A DNA stretch of 64,000 nt from Streptomyces tauricus (GCF_014650955.1 NZ_BMVY01000033.1:37010-101009), one strand, 5' to 3'; positions 8,056 through 16,454 are shown, counted from the first letter of the stretch. A program made the numbers and translations. Notes: generated by a model not told the origin, from the letters alone.

Positions 8056-9249
8056 ATGACTACTAGGACTCCCCTGGCCGCTCTACTGGCCCTGGCCACC
8101 GCTGTGTTCGTCACCAGTCTCACCGAGACCCTGCCCGCGGGTGTGCTGCCCGCGATGAGCGCCGACCTCGGGGTCGGCGAGTCCGCGATGGGGCAGTCGG
8201 TGACCGTCTACGCGGCCGGGACCGCGCTCACCGCGATCCCGCTGTCCGCGGCCACCGCGGGGTGGCGGCGCAAGCGGCTGCTGGTGACGGCGATGGCGGG
8301 CTTCGCCGCCGCCAACACGGTGACCGCGATGTCGGCCCACTATCCGCTCACCATGGTGGCGCGGTTCGTCGCCGGGGTGGCCGCGGGGCTGGCCTGGGCG
8401 CTGCTCGCGGGGTACGCGCGGCGGCTGGTCCCGGTGGCTCAGCAGGGGCGGGCCGTCGCCGTGGTGATGACCGGGATTCCCGTCGCGCTGTCGTTGGGGG
8501 TGCCCGCGGGGACCTTTCTCGGTGAGGTGCTCGGCTGGCGGGTGACGTTCTCGCTCATGACCGTGCTCGCCGTCGTCCTGATCGGGTGGATCGCCGTGGC
8601 GGTGCCGGATCTGCCGGGCCGGCGGGGGCAGGGGCGGGAGCCGATGCTGGGGGCGTTGCGGGTGCCCGGTGTCGCACCGGTGCTGTTCGTGACGCTGGTC
8701 TTCGTGCTGGCCCACACGATCCTGTACACGTACATCGCCACGTTCCTGGACCGGCTGGGCATGGGCGGGTCGACGGATGTGGTGCTGCTGGTGTTCGGTG
8801 CGGCGTCCTTGGTGAGCATCTGGTTCGTGGGGGCGCGGATCGACCGGTGGCTGCGGGCTCTGACACTGGCGAGCGCTCTGCTGGTCGCGGTGGCGGCGGG
8901 CCTGCTGGCGGTACCGGTCGGCAGCTCGGCGCTCGTCTACGCGGCGGCGGCGCTGTGGGGGCTCGGCTGGGGCGGCGCGCCCACGCTGTTGCAGACGGCG
9001 GTGGCGGACGCGGGCGGGGAGTCCGCGGATGCGGCCCAGGCGATGCTGGTCACGTTGTGGAACGCGGCGATGGCGGGGGGCGGGGTGGTGGGGGGCGTCC
9101 TCCTGGACCACTTCGGCGCGGGGGCGTTCCCTTGGAGCGCGGGGGTGTTGCTGGTGCCGGCGCTCGTGGTGGTGGGCCTGGCCCGCGCCCACGCTTTCCC
9201 CACCCGAAAGGGCTACGCACACGACCCCGCCGGGACCCGCGCCCCTTAG
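8056..9249 (+). CDS. MFS transporter (DHA1/AraJ-type drug or sugar efflux)
   Basis: Twelve-helix major facilitator protein (397 aa), entirely hydrophobic segments separated by short loops. The loop after helix 2 reads GWRRKRLL, and helix 5 carries the antiporter-type motif region GIPVALSLGVPAGTFLGEVLGWR. This resembles AraJ/Cmx-like exporters of the DHA1 family. The ATG at 8056 follows the divergent MerR-type operator directly, so the mRNA may have a very short leader. Substrate unknown, with efflux of a compound sensed by the neighbouring MerR regulator the likely role. Confidence 0.87.
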   Translation: MTTRTPLAALLALATAVFVTSLTETLPAGVLPAMSADLGVGESAMGQSVTVYAAGTALTAIPLSAATAGWRRKRLLVTAMAGFAAANTVTAMSAHYPLTMVARFVAGVAAGLAWALLAGYARRLVPVAQQGRAVAVVMTGIPVALSLGVPAGTFLGEVLGWRVTFSLMTVLAVVLIGWIAVAVPDLPGRRGQGREPMLGALRVPGVAPVLFVTLVFVLAHTILYTYIATFLDRLGMGGSTDVVLLVFGAASLVSIWFVGARIDRWLRALTLASALLVAVAAGLLAVPVGSSALVYAAAALWGLGWGGAPTLLQTAVADAGGESADAAQAMLVTLWNAAMAGGGVVGGVLLDHFGAGAFPWSAGVLLVPALVVVGLARAHAFPTRKGYAHDPAGTRAP

Positions 9250-9290
9250 GGGCGCGGGGAACTGCGCGGCCAGCACCCACCGCCCGCAGC
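9242..9290 (+). repeat. G-rich intergenic repeat element, copy 1
   Basis: CCCCTTAGGGG followed by CGCGGGGAACTGCGCGGCCAGC, beginning at the stop codon of the MFS gene. The same sequence recurs at 9315 and 62686. It can form nested hairpins (CCCC/GGGG, then GCGC-GGGGAACT-GCGC), so it may end transcription. I recognise this as a dispersed element common after genes in Streptomyces chromosomes. Confidence 0.7.
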
Positions 9291-9314
9291 CAAGTACGAG
9301 CCCACCGTTCCCCA

Positions 9315-9366
9315 CCCCTGAGGGGCGCGGGGAACGGCGCAATCAGCCCCCACCGGCCCGCAGCCG
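9315..9366 (+). repeat. G-rich intergenic repeat element, copy 2
   Basis: CCCCTGAGGGG followed by CGCGGGGAACGGCGCAATCAGC and a CCCACCGGCCCGCAGCC tail. It lies 66 bp after copy 1, and both share the trailing C-rich portion. The loop-closing bases changed in both halves, so the hairpin rather than the exact sequence may be what is kept. Confidence 0.7.
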
Positions 9367-9418
9367 TGTACGAGGCCGGCGGCCCCCGCCCAGGGCGGCG
9401 CGGGGTGTGGTGGTGGGA

Positions 9419-10402
9419 CTACCAGCGCGGTTCGACCTGGGGGGCGATGCGGCGGTCGTACAGCGCCGAGATCTCCGCCAACGTAGCCGCCGGCAGCGGC
9501 GCGAGCCGCCCCGCCGCCGCGTTCGCCCGCGCTTGCTCCGGCGTGCGCGCGCCGGGAATGACCGAGGTCACGCCCGGCTGCTGGACGATCCACGCCAGCG
9601 CGAGCTGCGCCGGGGTGACCCCCTCCGGGGCGAGCGCGGAGAACTCCGCCGCCGCCTCCACACCGGTGGCGTAGTCGACGCCCGAGAACGTCTCCCCCTG
9701 GTCGAACGCCTCACCGTGACGGTTGAACGTCCGGTGGTCGTTCGCCGCGAAGACCGTGTCCTTCGTGTACTTGCCGGACAGCAGCCCGGAGGCCAGCGGC
9801 ACCCGGGCGATGATCCCGACCCCGGCCTCCCGCGCCGCCGGGAGCACCCGCTGCAGCGGCTTCATCCGGAACGGGTTGAGGATGATCTGGACGCTGGCCA
9901 CGCCCGGCCGGGCGATCGCCGTCAGCGCCTCGTCGCAGGTCTCCACGCTCACGCCGTACGCCGCGATGCGCTCCTCCTCGACCAGCGTGTCGAGCGCGTC
10001 GAACACCTCGTCCGACGAGTACACCGGGGTCGGCGGGCAGTGCAGCTGCACCAGGTCGATCCGGTCGACGCCGAGGTTGCGCCGCGAACGGTCGTTCCAC
10101 GCACGGAAGTTGTCGAGGACGTAGTTCTCCGGCACCTGGTCGACCCGGCGGCCCATCTTCGTGGCGACCAGCACATGGAGATCGGGGCGGCCGCTGAGGA
10201 ACGCGGCGATGGTCTCCTCGCTGCGCCCGTCGCCGTACACGTCCGCCGTGTCGAAGAACGTCACCCCCGACTCCGCGGCGGCCTCCAGGACCGCCAGGGC
10301 GTCCTTGTCGTCCACGTCGCCCCAGTCGGCACCGAGTTGCCAGGTGCCGAGTCCGACGACCGATGCGTGCTGTCCTGACCTGCTGAATTCGCGCTCGTCC
10401 AT
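9419..10402 (-). CDS. Aldo/keto reductase
   Basis: NADPH-dependent oxidoreductase with a TIM-barrel fold (327 aa). The catalytic tetrad is visible: Asp in FFDTADVYG, Tyr in the same motif, Lys in VATKMG and His in DLVQLHCPP. The cofactor end SVIPGARTPEQARANAAAG is typical. It resembles the AKR11/12-type general stress aldo/keto reductases. The gene ends 13 bp beyond a G-rich repeat region and lies 61 bp after the SDR gene on the same strand. No Shine-Dalgarno sequence precedes the ATG, and CAGACT 7 nt upstream could be a -10, so a leaderless start is possible. Confidence 0.92.
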   Translation of the reverse strand: MDEREFSRSGQHASVVGLGTWQLGADWGDVDDKDALAVLEAAAESGVTFFDTADVYGDGRSEETIAAFLSGRPDLHVLVATKMGRRVDQVPENYVLDNFRAWNDRSRRNLGVDRIDLVQLHCPPTPVYSSDEVFDALDTLVEEERIAAYGVSVETCDEALTAIARPGVASVQIILNPFRMKPLQRVLPAAREAGVGIIARVPLASGLLSGKYTKDTVFAANDHRTFNRHGEAFDQGETFSGVDYATGVEAAAEFSALAPEGVTPAQLALAWIVQQPGVTSVIPGARTPEQARANAAAGRLAPLPAATLAEISALYDRRIAPQVEPRW

Positions 10403-10463
10403 GGGGTCAGTCTGGCACCCGGCCGGCGCTGTGCCGGACGCCGCCCCCGGGCGAGGGGGCCGT

Positions 10464-11402
10464 TCAGGCGACGGCGGCGGGCAGGGCCACGCCGGTCAGC
10501 CGCTCGGACACGGTCCACAGCCTGCGCTTCACGTCGGCGTCGAGGGCGCGCCGGGTGACGCGGGTGGTGGCGGCCGGGCCGACCAGGCCGAACCTGCCGC
10601 CGGGGCCGTAGTAGCCGCCGGCCGTCACCTCGGGGCTGGTGGCCGCGTACAGGAGCGGTTCGGTGCCCTCCTCGACCTGCTGCCGGGGCAGGAGGAAGCC
10701 GAGCTGGTTGATGAACGTGCGCGCGGGCTTGTCGCGGCCGAGGGCGGCCCCCGCGGTCTGGAGGTTGGTCATGGTGTAGCCGGGATGGGCGGCCGTGCTG
10801 AGGAGGTTCCAGCCCCGCTCGGCGGAGAGGTCGGCCAGGTGCACGGCCAACACCAGATCGGCGAGTTTGGACTGGGCGTACGACAGGTTGGGGCTGTAGC
10901 GGCGGCGCTCCCACTGGAGGTCGTCGAAGTGGATGCGGCCGAAGTTGGCCATACCACTGCTCATGGTCGTCACGCGGGGCGCCGGTGCGGCGAGCAGGGC
11001 CGGCAGCAGGCGCAGGGTGAGGGCGAACGGGCCGAGGTAGTTGCTGCCCAGCTGGAGTTCGAAGCCGTCCGCGGTGGTCAGCCGGGTGGGCGGGGCCATC
11101 ACTCCGGCGTTGTTCACCAGCAGGTCGAGCGGGGCGCCGTCGGCGAGGATCCCGTCGGCGAACGCCTCGACGGACGCCAGGTCGGCGAGGTCGACGCGCC
11201 GCACCTCCAGCTGTGCGCGCGGATGCCGGGCGAGGATCTCGGTGCGGGCCTGTTCCCCCTTGGCGACGGTGCGGACGGCGAGCACCACGCGCGCTCCGGC
11301 TTCCGCGAGGCGTCGTGCGGCCTCCTTGCCCGTGCCGCTGTTGGCACCGGTGACGACGACGGACTTGCCCGTCAGATCAGGGACGACGTACGAGGTGGGC
11401 AC
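10464..11402 (-). CDS. Short-chain dehydrogenase/reductase (retinol dehydrogenase-like)
   Basis: NAD(P)-dependent SDR of about 312 aa. It has the nucleotide motif VVVTGANSGTGKEAARRL, the NNAGVM stabilising motif, catalytic Ser in TTMSSGM, and the active-site SYAQSKLAD (Tyr-x-x-x-Lys). I place the start at the GTG at 11402, because GAAGGAG sits 5 nt upstream. An in-frame ATG at 11462 would put codons through a TetR operator and has no ribosome site. It is divergent from a TetR gene with three operator copies between, so it is probably repressed by that regulator. Substrate unknown. Confidence 0.9.
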   Translation of the reverse strand: MPTSYVVPDLTGKSVVVTGANSGTGKEAARRLAEAGARVVLAVRTVAKGEQARTEILARHPRAQLEVRRVDLADLASVEAFADGILADGAPLDLLVNNAGVMAPPTRLTTADGFELQLGSNYLGPFALTLRLLPALLAAPAPRVTTMSSGMANFGRIHFDDLQWERRRYSPNLSYAQSKLADLVLAVHLADLSAERGWNLLSTAAHPGYTMTNLQTAGAALGRDKPARTFINQLGFLLPRQQVEEGTEPLLYAATSPEVTAGGYYGPGGRFGLVGPAATTRVTRRALDADVKRRLWTVSERLTGVALPAAVA

Positions 11403-11441
11403 GGTGACTCCTTCGGTGGGCACGGCACTCCCAGACACAGG

Positions 11442-11454
11442 AGACCGGTGGTCT
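11442..11454. promoter_or_regulatory. TetR operator copy 1
   Basis: AGACCGGTGGTCT, near-palindromic, within CAACAGACC-type flanks. It lies between the divergent SDR and TetR genes, 40 bp upstream of the SDR start. The same motif recurs at 11474 and 11496. Confidence 0.7.
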
Positions 11455-11473
11455 GTTGTCATTCGACGCTAGC

Positions 11474-11486
11474 AGACCGCCAGTCT
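11474..11486. promoter_or_regulatory. TetR operator copy 2
   Basis: AGACCGCCAGTCT, the weakest copy (one arm mismatch). It is centred 32 bp from copy 1 and 22 bp from copy 3. Confidence 0.6.
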
Positions 11487-11495
11487 TATAACAAC

Positions 11496-11508
11496 AGACC
11501 GGGGGTCT
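11496..11508. promoter_or_regulatory. TetR operator copy 3
   Basis: AGACCGGGGGTCT with flanks CAAC and GCTG extending the dyad. It ends 30 bp before the TetR -10 hexamer, a position that suits autorepression. Confidence 0.7.
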
Positions 11509-11538
11509 GCTGCAACGTGTCCACAGGTCACCGCTCTG

Positions 11539-11550
11539 TACACTGCGGCC
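11539..11550 (+). promoter_or_regulatory. -10 hexamer of a likely leaderless tetR transcript
   Basis: TACACT at 11539-11544 ends 6 nt before the ATG at 11551, and no Shine-Dalgarno sequence is present. Transcription would begin at or next to the start codon. Confidence 0.55.
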
Positions 11551-12231
11551 ATGGCAGACACCTTCCAACGCGCCCGCAGCGAGGAGCAGCGCGCCGTTCG
11601 CCGCAGGGCGATCCTCGACACCACGGCCGCGATGCTCGGCGAGATGCCGGTGGCACAGGTGAGCCTGAACGAACTGAGCCGCCGGGTGGGGCTCGCGAAG
11701 TCGAACGTGCTGCGCTACTTCGAGTCCCGCGAGGCCGTCCTGCTGGAGCTGCTCGCCACCGCCTCGCAGGAGCTGCTCGATCACCTCGACACCGCGCTCG
11801 CCGAGGCCGTCGACGCCGACGCCCCCGTCGTCGAGCGCGGGGACCGGGTCGCCGCGGCCCTGGCGGACGCCCTCGCCGCGCGCCCGGTGCTGTGCGACCT
11901 GGTCAGCGCCCAGGCCGCGGTCCTGGAGCGGAACGTGTCGACGCAGGTCGCCGCCGAGCACAAACGCGCCTCCGTCGGCCACGCGTTCGCCCTGGCGCAC
12001 CGGGTCCGCCTGTACGTGCCGGAACTGGACGAGCGGGACGCCGTACGGTTCGTCGCCGGGGGGCTCATGGTGGTCACGGCGGCCTGGCCGCACGCGCATC
12101 CGTCGCCCGCCGTGCTCGCGGTCTACGAGTCCGAGCCCGAACTGGCGGTCCTGCGCATCGACTTCACCACGGCCCTGCGCGAGTCGCTCGAAGTCCTGAT
12201 GTCCGGCCTGCTGGCCCGAGCGGCACACTGA
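11551..12231 (+). CDS. TetR-family transcriptional regulator
   Basis: Repressor of 226 aa. The N-terminal helix-turn-helix is at about residues 18-65 (RRRAILDTTAAMLGEMPVAQVSLNELSRRVGLAKSNVLRYFESREAVLLELL), with the typical recognition helix SNVLRYF. The C-terminal ligand domain is all helical and resembles the TetR_C_17 type. It is divergent from the SDR gene across three copies of a 13-bp dyad, so autoregulation and control of the SDR (and possibly the following aldo/keto reductase) are likely. Starts with a probable leaderless ATG. Confidence 0.92.
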   Translation: MADTFQRARSEEQRAVRRRAILDTTAAMLGEMPVAQVSLNELSRRVGLAKSNVLRYFESREAVLLELLATASQELLDHLDTALAEAVDADAPVVERGDRVAAALADALAARPVLCDLVSAQAAVLERNVSTQVAAEHKRASVGHAFALAHRVRLYVPELDERDAVRFVAGGLMVVTAAWPHAHPSPAVLAVYESEPELAVLRIDFTTALRESLEVLMSGLLARAAH

Positions 12232-12376
12232 ACCGGCACACCGACCGGCGGAAATTCACTCCCGCCGATGCAACCCGCGGGTGAGTCCTGCGCGTAGAGA
12301 TGATGACGGCACCGTGATCCGCGGTGCCGCTCGCACGTGTTCCGCACTGCGGACGACTACGGGGAGAACCACACAG

Positions 12377-13648
12377 ATGGTCTCAAGAATGATGGGCAGG
12401 GGTACGGCGAGGAGCACGGCGGCGCTGGGGGCGGTCCTGCTGTCCGTGCTGGCGCTTCCGGCGCACGACGCGATCGCGGCACCCGCCGGCGCCGACGACC
12501 GTGCCGTGAGCGGCAGTTCGACGGCGACCCAGGACCTGGCGGCGCCCGACGTGGAAGGGCTGCGCGAGGTGCTGCGGACGGCGCTGACGCAGGGAGCGCC
12601 CGGCGCCATGGCGCGGATCGACGACAACGGCACGGTCCACAAGGTCGCCGAGGGCGTCGCGGACCGGGGCACCGGACGGGCGATCGACAACGCCGACCGC
12701 TTCCGCGTCGGCAGCGTCACCAAGAGCTTCACGGCCGTGGTCCTGCTGCAGCTGGTCGACGAGGGCGTGCTCGCGCTGGACACCTCGGTCAACACCTATC
12801 TCCCGGGCCTGCTGCCCGACGACCGGATCACGGTGCGCCATGTGCTGAGCCACCGCAGCGGTCTGTACGACTACACCAACGACATGTTCGCGAACACGGT
12901 CCCGGGCTTCGAGGCCGTACGCAACAAGGTCTTCAGCTACCAGGAGTTGGTGGACCTGTCCCTGAAGCAGCCCCTCGGCAACGCGCCGGGCGCCGCCTAC
13001 TCGTACTCCAACACCAACTTCGTCGTCGGGGGCATGCTCATCGAGAAGCTCACCGGGAAGTCCGTGCGCTCGGCGTACAAGAGCCGCATCATCAAGCCGC
13101 TCGGGTTGAAGGATACCTCCTACGTGCACCCGACCACGGCGATCGCCGGCCGGCACACCAAGGGCTACCTGCCGCCCGACGTGGCCGACGGGACGCTCGT
13201 CGACTCGACCGAGCAGACCGTCTCGTGGGCGCAGAGCGCGGGCGCGGTCATCTCCAGCACCCGGGACCTGGACACCTTCTTCTCGGCCCTGCTGCGCGGC
13301 AGGCTGACCTCGGCCGCACAGCTTGAGCAGATGCAGCAGTGGACGCCCGTCAACAGCACGCAGGGGTACGGACTCGGTCTGCGCCGGCGCGATCTGTCGT
13401 GCGGGGTCTCGGTGTACGGCCACACGGGCACCGTGCAGGGCTACTACACGTACTCCTTCACGTCGAAGGACGGCTCGCGCAGTGTCACGGCGCTCGCCAA
13501 CACCTCGAACAACGGGACCGTGCTCAACACCATGGCCCGCACCCTGGAGTCCGCCTTCTGCGGCAAGCCGGCCAAGGCCGCGGCGGCCCGCGGCCAGGCG
13601 CCCGTGGAGCGGTACGAGGACATCGCTCCCGAGGTCGCCCTCGACTGA
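12377..13648 (+). CDS. Secreted serine hydrolase (beta-lactamase/D,D-carboxypeptidase family)
   Basis: Penicillin-binding-protein fold enzyme (423 aa) of the class C beta-lactamase/DD-peptidase type, likely an esterase or D,D-carboxypeptidase. A Sec signal at residues 1-35 (GTARSTAALGAVLLSVLALPAHDAIAA) indicates export. Active-site motifs are SVTKSF (Ser-x-x-Lys), YSYSNTN (Tyr-x-Asn) and YGHTGTVQGY (His-Thr-Gly in place of Lys-Thr-Gly). The ATG at 12377 is chosen because it opens the signal peptide and has GGGGAG 10 nt upstream. The gene stands alone and is followed by a 16-bp stem terminator. Confidence 0.9.
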   Translation: MVSRMMGRGTARSTAALGAVLLSVLALPAHDAIAAPAGADDRAVSGSSTATQDLAAPDVEGLREVLRTALTQGAPGAMARIDDNGTVHKVAEGVADRGTGRAIDNADRFRVGSVTKSFTAVVLLQLVDEGVLALDTSVNTYLPGLLPDDRITVRHVLSHRSGLYDYTNDMFANTVPGFEAVRNKVFSYQELVDLSLKQPLGNAPGAAYSYSNTNFVVGGMLIEKLTGKSVRSAYKSRIIKPLGLKDTSYVHPTTAIAGRHTKGYLPPDVADGTLVDSTEQTVSWAQSAGAVISSTRDLDTFFSALLRGRLTSAAQLEQMQQWTPVNSTQGYGLGLRRRDLSCGVSVYGHTGTVQGYYTYSFTSKDGSRSVTALANTSNNGTVLNTMARTLESAFCGKPAKAAAARGQAPVERYEDIAPEVALD

Positions 13649-13655
13649 CCGGCGC

Positions 13656-13695
13656 CGGGACCCCTGGTACCGGCCGTCCGGTACCAGGGGTCCCG
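13656..13695 (+). terminator. Strong hairpin terminator after the serine hydrolase gene
   Basis: A perfect 16-bp stem: GGGACCCCTGGTACC (13657-13671) pairs with GGTACCAGGGGTCCC (13680-13694), extended by C13656-G13695, with an 8-nt loop. It begins 7 bp after the stop codon. There is no U tract, as is usual in Streptomyces. Confidence 0.85.
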
Positions 13696-13795
13696 CGACA
13701 GCAGGTGTCAGGAACCCGCGCACACCCGTGGGGCGTTGTCCTTTCGACGCCCCACGGGGCGCGCACAGTGATCCGGCACCCGGACAGGCGGCACG

Positions 13796-15196
13796 ATGAA
13801 CGAGTTGGTACCCGGCGGCAATCTGCCCCTGCCCGGCGGCGCCCTGACCCTCGAGGTACCCGGCCCGTTCGACGTGTCGGCGCTCGTCACCGACGACAGC
13901 GGCACGGTGCGCGGGGACGGCGACTTCGTGTTCTACAACCAGCCGGCCGCCCCCGGCGCGCGCCTGAGCGGGCAGACCCTCACGGTCGATCCGAACGCGC
14001 TGCGGGCCGGGGCGAGCCGCGTCACCGTCGTCGTCAGTCCCGCCGAGCCCGGCACCCCGCTGGGACGGCTGCCCGCCCCGACCCTGCGGGTCACCGGACC
14101 CGGCGGTCGCCTCCTCGCCCGGTTCACACCGTCGCGTCCGCAGCGGGAGACCGTACTGCTGCTCGCGGAGATCTACCGCCGCGGGACCACCTGGAAGCTG
14201 CGCGCCCTGGGCCAGGGGTACGCCGACGGACTGGCCGGGATCGCCCGGGACTTCGGCGTGGAGGTGGCCGAGGACACCGACACGGGCCCCGCCCATGGGT
14301 CGGCCCTCAGCAGCCTCAGCCTGGGGGCCGACGCACGTTCCGGAGGCACCCACGGCCTCCCCTCCGCGTACCGCCCCCATGGCACCGGCGGGTCTGCCGA
14401 CGGCCCTGGGGGCGGACCCCTCGCGGACGGCTTCCTCGCGCTCGTCAACTCCGCCCGCGCCGCCGTCGGCTCCCCCGCCGTCGTCCTCGACAGGCGGCTG
14501 ACCGCCGCCGCGCGGGCCCACGCCGCGGACATGGCGGCGCGCGGTCGCCTCGGTTCGGAAGGGGCGGACGGGCTCTCCGTGCACCAGCGCGTGACCGCCG
14601 CCGGCTACGCGTACCTGACGGTCGGCGAGCACCTCGTCTCCGGGCCCCGGGACGCGGCGGAGTTCGTGGAGTACTGCCTCTCGGGCGAGCGGACCCGGCG
14701 GACGGTCCGGGACCCCGCTTTCACCGGGACCGGTGTGGCCTGCGTGCCCGACAGCCGGTCCGGCACGCTCTACTGGACGGCGTTGTGGGCAAGCCCCCTG
14801 ACCCCCGGGGCACTGGCGCGGACCGCCGCCGGGGTCCTCGCGCTCACCAACGCCGAGCGGCGTGCGGCCGGTCTGCTCCCGCTGGCCGAGGACCCCCCGC
14901 TCACCCGGGCGGCGCAGGCGCACAGCGCGGACATGGTGGCGCGCGCGTTCTACTCCCACACCTCCCCCGACGGCAGCGAGCCCTGGCACCGGGCAGCCGC
15001 CGCGGGCAGCGCCCGCCGCACCATCGGCGAGAACATCGCCTGCGGCCAGCGCTCCGCCGCCGAGGTCGTACAGGGCTGGATGGACAGTCCAGGACATCGC
15101 GCCAACATCCTCAAGCCCGCCTTCACCCACCTGGGCGTCGGTTTCGCGGGCGGCGGCCCGGCGGGCACGTACTGGACGCAGCTCTTCGGCGCCTGA
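13796..15196 (+). CDS. TerD domain fused to two CAP/SCP domains
   Basis: Unusual three-part protein (466 aa). Residues 1-160 form a TerD/CABP-type Ca-binding fold from the tellurium-resistance family (GGNLPLPGGALTLEV, FDVSALVTDDSGTVRGDGDFVFYNQP, RVTVVVSP, RETVLLLAEIYRRGTTWKLRALGQGYADGLAGIARDFGVEV). A linker leads to two CAP (YkwD-like) domains. The first (about 215-340) has lost key residues, while the second (about 345-466) keeps AHSADMVARAFYSHTSPDG, GENIA and GWMDSPGHRANIL. No signal peptide is visible, which is odd because CAP domains are normally secreted. Function unknown; perhaps a Ca-dependent stress or envelope protein. Confidence 0.85.
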   Translation: MNELVPGGNLPLPGGALTLEVPGPFDVSALVTDDSGTVRGDGDFVFYNQPAAPGARLSGQTLTVDPNALRAGASRVTVVVSPAEPGTPLGRLPAPTLRVTGPGGRLLARFTPSRPQRETVLLLAEIYRRGTTWKLRALGQGYADGLAGIARDFGVEVAEDTDTGPAHGSALSSLSLGADARSGGTHGLPSAYRPHGTGGSADGPGGGPLADGFLALVNSARAAVGSPAVVLDRRLTAAARAHAADMAARGRLGSEGADGLSVHQRVTAAGYAYLTVGEHLVSGPRDAAEFVEYCLSGERTRRTVRDPAFTGTGVACVPDSRSGTLYWTALWASPLTPGALARTAAGVLALTNAERRAAGLLPLAEDPPLTRAAQAHSADMVARAFYSHTSPDGSEPWHRAAAAGSARRTIGENIACGQRSAAEVVQGWMDSPGHRANILKPAFTHLGVGFAGGGPAGTYWTQLFGA

Positions 15197-15362
15197 CGCC
15201 GATCCCCCGCCACAGCCCCGCCGCCGCTGTACATCGTCGCAGGTCAGAGGCATGTTAACGATGATGACAACGGTCACCGGTGCAGCCTTTGCCGATCTCC
15301 GCGAGGTGCGCTTCACTGCGGGTGTCGGACACCCGTCGGACATCGCAACGAGGGGGACTCTC

Positions 15363-16367
15363 ATGAGCGCGGACCACGGCCACGAGCACGGGCCGGGCGG
15401 GCACGCGGGGCACTCGCACGGTGTCACCGCGGACGCGGACCGCCGCTGGCTCGCGATCGCGCTGACGCTGATCGCGACGTTCATGGCGATCGAGGTCGTC
15501 ATCGGCGTCATCGCCCAGTCGCTCGCCCTGATCTCCGACGCCGCGCACATGCTCACCGACGCCGTCTCCATCGTGCTGGCCCTCATCGCGATGCGGCTCG
15601 CCGAGCGTCCGGCGCGCGGCGGCTTCACGTACGGCCTGAAGCGGGCCGAGATCCTCTCCGCCCAGGCGAACGGGCTGACGCTGCTGCTGCTCGGTGCCTG
15701 GCTGGCGTACGAGGCGGTGCGGCGGCTGTTCGATCCGCCCGCGGTGGAGGGCGGGCTGATGTTCTACACGGCGCTCGCGGGCATCGCGGTGAACGTGGCG
15801 GCGGCCTGGTGCATCTCGAAGGCCAACCGCACCTCGCTCAATGTGGAGGGCGCCTACCAGCACATACTCAACGACCTGTTCGCGTTCATCGGTACCGCGA
15901 TCGCCGGCCTCGTGGTCCTGCTGACCGGCTTCGCCCGCGCCGACGCCATCGCCACCCTGGTCGTGGTGGCCCTCATGTTCAAGGCGGGCTACGCGCTCGT
16001 ACGGGAGTCGGGGCGGATCTTCCTGGAGGCGGCGCCCGCGCATCTCGACCCGGATGCCATCGGGGACCGGCTGGCCGCGCACTCCTCGGTCGCCGAGGTG
16101 CACGACCTGCACGTGTGGACCATCACGTCGGGGACGCCCGCCCTGTCCGCGCACGTCCTGGTCGAACCCGTCGCGGACTGCCACACCGTGCGCCGGGACC
16201 TGGAGAAGATCCTGCAGTGCGACTACGGCGTCAGCCACACCACCCTCCAGGTCGACCACGCCCCGGAGGACGTCCTGGACGTGCGCACCGGCGGCGGCCC
16301 CGCCGACGACTCGCACTGCGAGGCGGCGCACGGTCCGGTGCACCGGGACGAACCGCACCTGCACTGA
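15363..16367 (+). CDS. Cation diffusion facilitator (CzcD/ZitB-like metal exporter)
   Basis: Zn/Co/Cd:H+ antiporter of 334 aa. A His-rich N-terminus (HGHEHGPGGHAGHSHG) is followed by six transmembrane helices. The two halves of the transport metal site are visible in SDAAHMLTD (helix 2) and AYQHILNDLF (helix 5). The C-terminal cytoplasmic domain includes VHDLHVWTITSG, typical of CzcD. It ends with another His-rich tail. The ATG at 15363 has GAGGGGGA upstream, and an in-frame extension to 15252 adds unrelated sequence. The leader contains GTTAACGATGATGACAAC-like A/T-rich sequence that might be a metal-regulator site, but I cannot assign one. Confidence 0.93.
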   Translation: MSADHGHEHGPGGHAGHSHGVTADADRRWLAIALTLIATFMAIEVVIGVIAQSLALISDAAHMLTDAVSIVLALIAMRLAERPARGGFTYGLKRAEILSAQANGLTLLLLGAWLAYEAVRRLFDPPAVEGGLMFYTALAGIAVNVAAAWCISKANRTSLNVEGAYQHILNDLFAFIGTAIAGLVVLLTGFARADAIATLVVVALMFKAGYALVRESGRIFLEAAPAHLDPDAIGDRLAAHSSVAEVHDLHVWTITSGTPALSAHVLVEPVADCHTVRRDLEKILQCDYGVSHTTLQVDHAPEDVLDVRTGGGPADDSHCEAAHGPVHRDEPHLH

Positions 16368-16392
16368 GCCCGGCTCCGGGGCGGGAGCCGTG

Positions 16393-16409
16393 ATTCGCCG
16401 AGGGCAGAA
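16393..16409 (+). promoter_or_regulatory. Probable PopR/ClgR-type operator before popR
   Basis: ATTCGCCGAGGGCAGAA, 46-62 bp before the popR start codon. The first 16 bases recur with one change before clpP3 (18296-18311). The core is a partial dyad (TTCGCC nnn GGCAGA). The shared motif between a regulator and its expected target operon is the evidence. Confidence 0.65.
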
Positions 16410-16442
16410 CGTCACGGGCTCCCCGAACCGGGCCGCGTTTCC

Positions 16443-16454
16443 TAGGGTGGTGGC
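16443..16454 (+). promoter_or_regulatory. -10 hexamer of a likely leaderless popR transcript
   Basis: TAGGGT at 16443-16448 ends 6 nt before the GTG at 16455, with no ribosome binding site between. A leaderless start is likely. Confidence 0.5.

Noticed and set aside
7992..8123. N-terminal extension of the MerR regulator
   Set aside because: It would run through the divergent operator and into the MFS gene. The MerR fold starts exactly at the ATG at 7991.
12383..15628. Minus-strand open frame of over 1000 codons opposite the serine hydrolase, TerD-CAP and metal exporter genes
   Set aside because: It lies antisense to three clear genes, has low-complexity composition and no recognisable domain. 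Long antisense frames are a by-product of high G+C codon bias.
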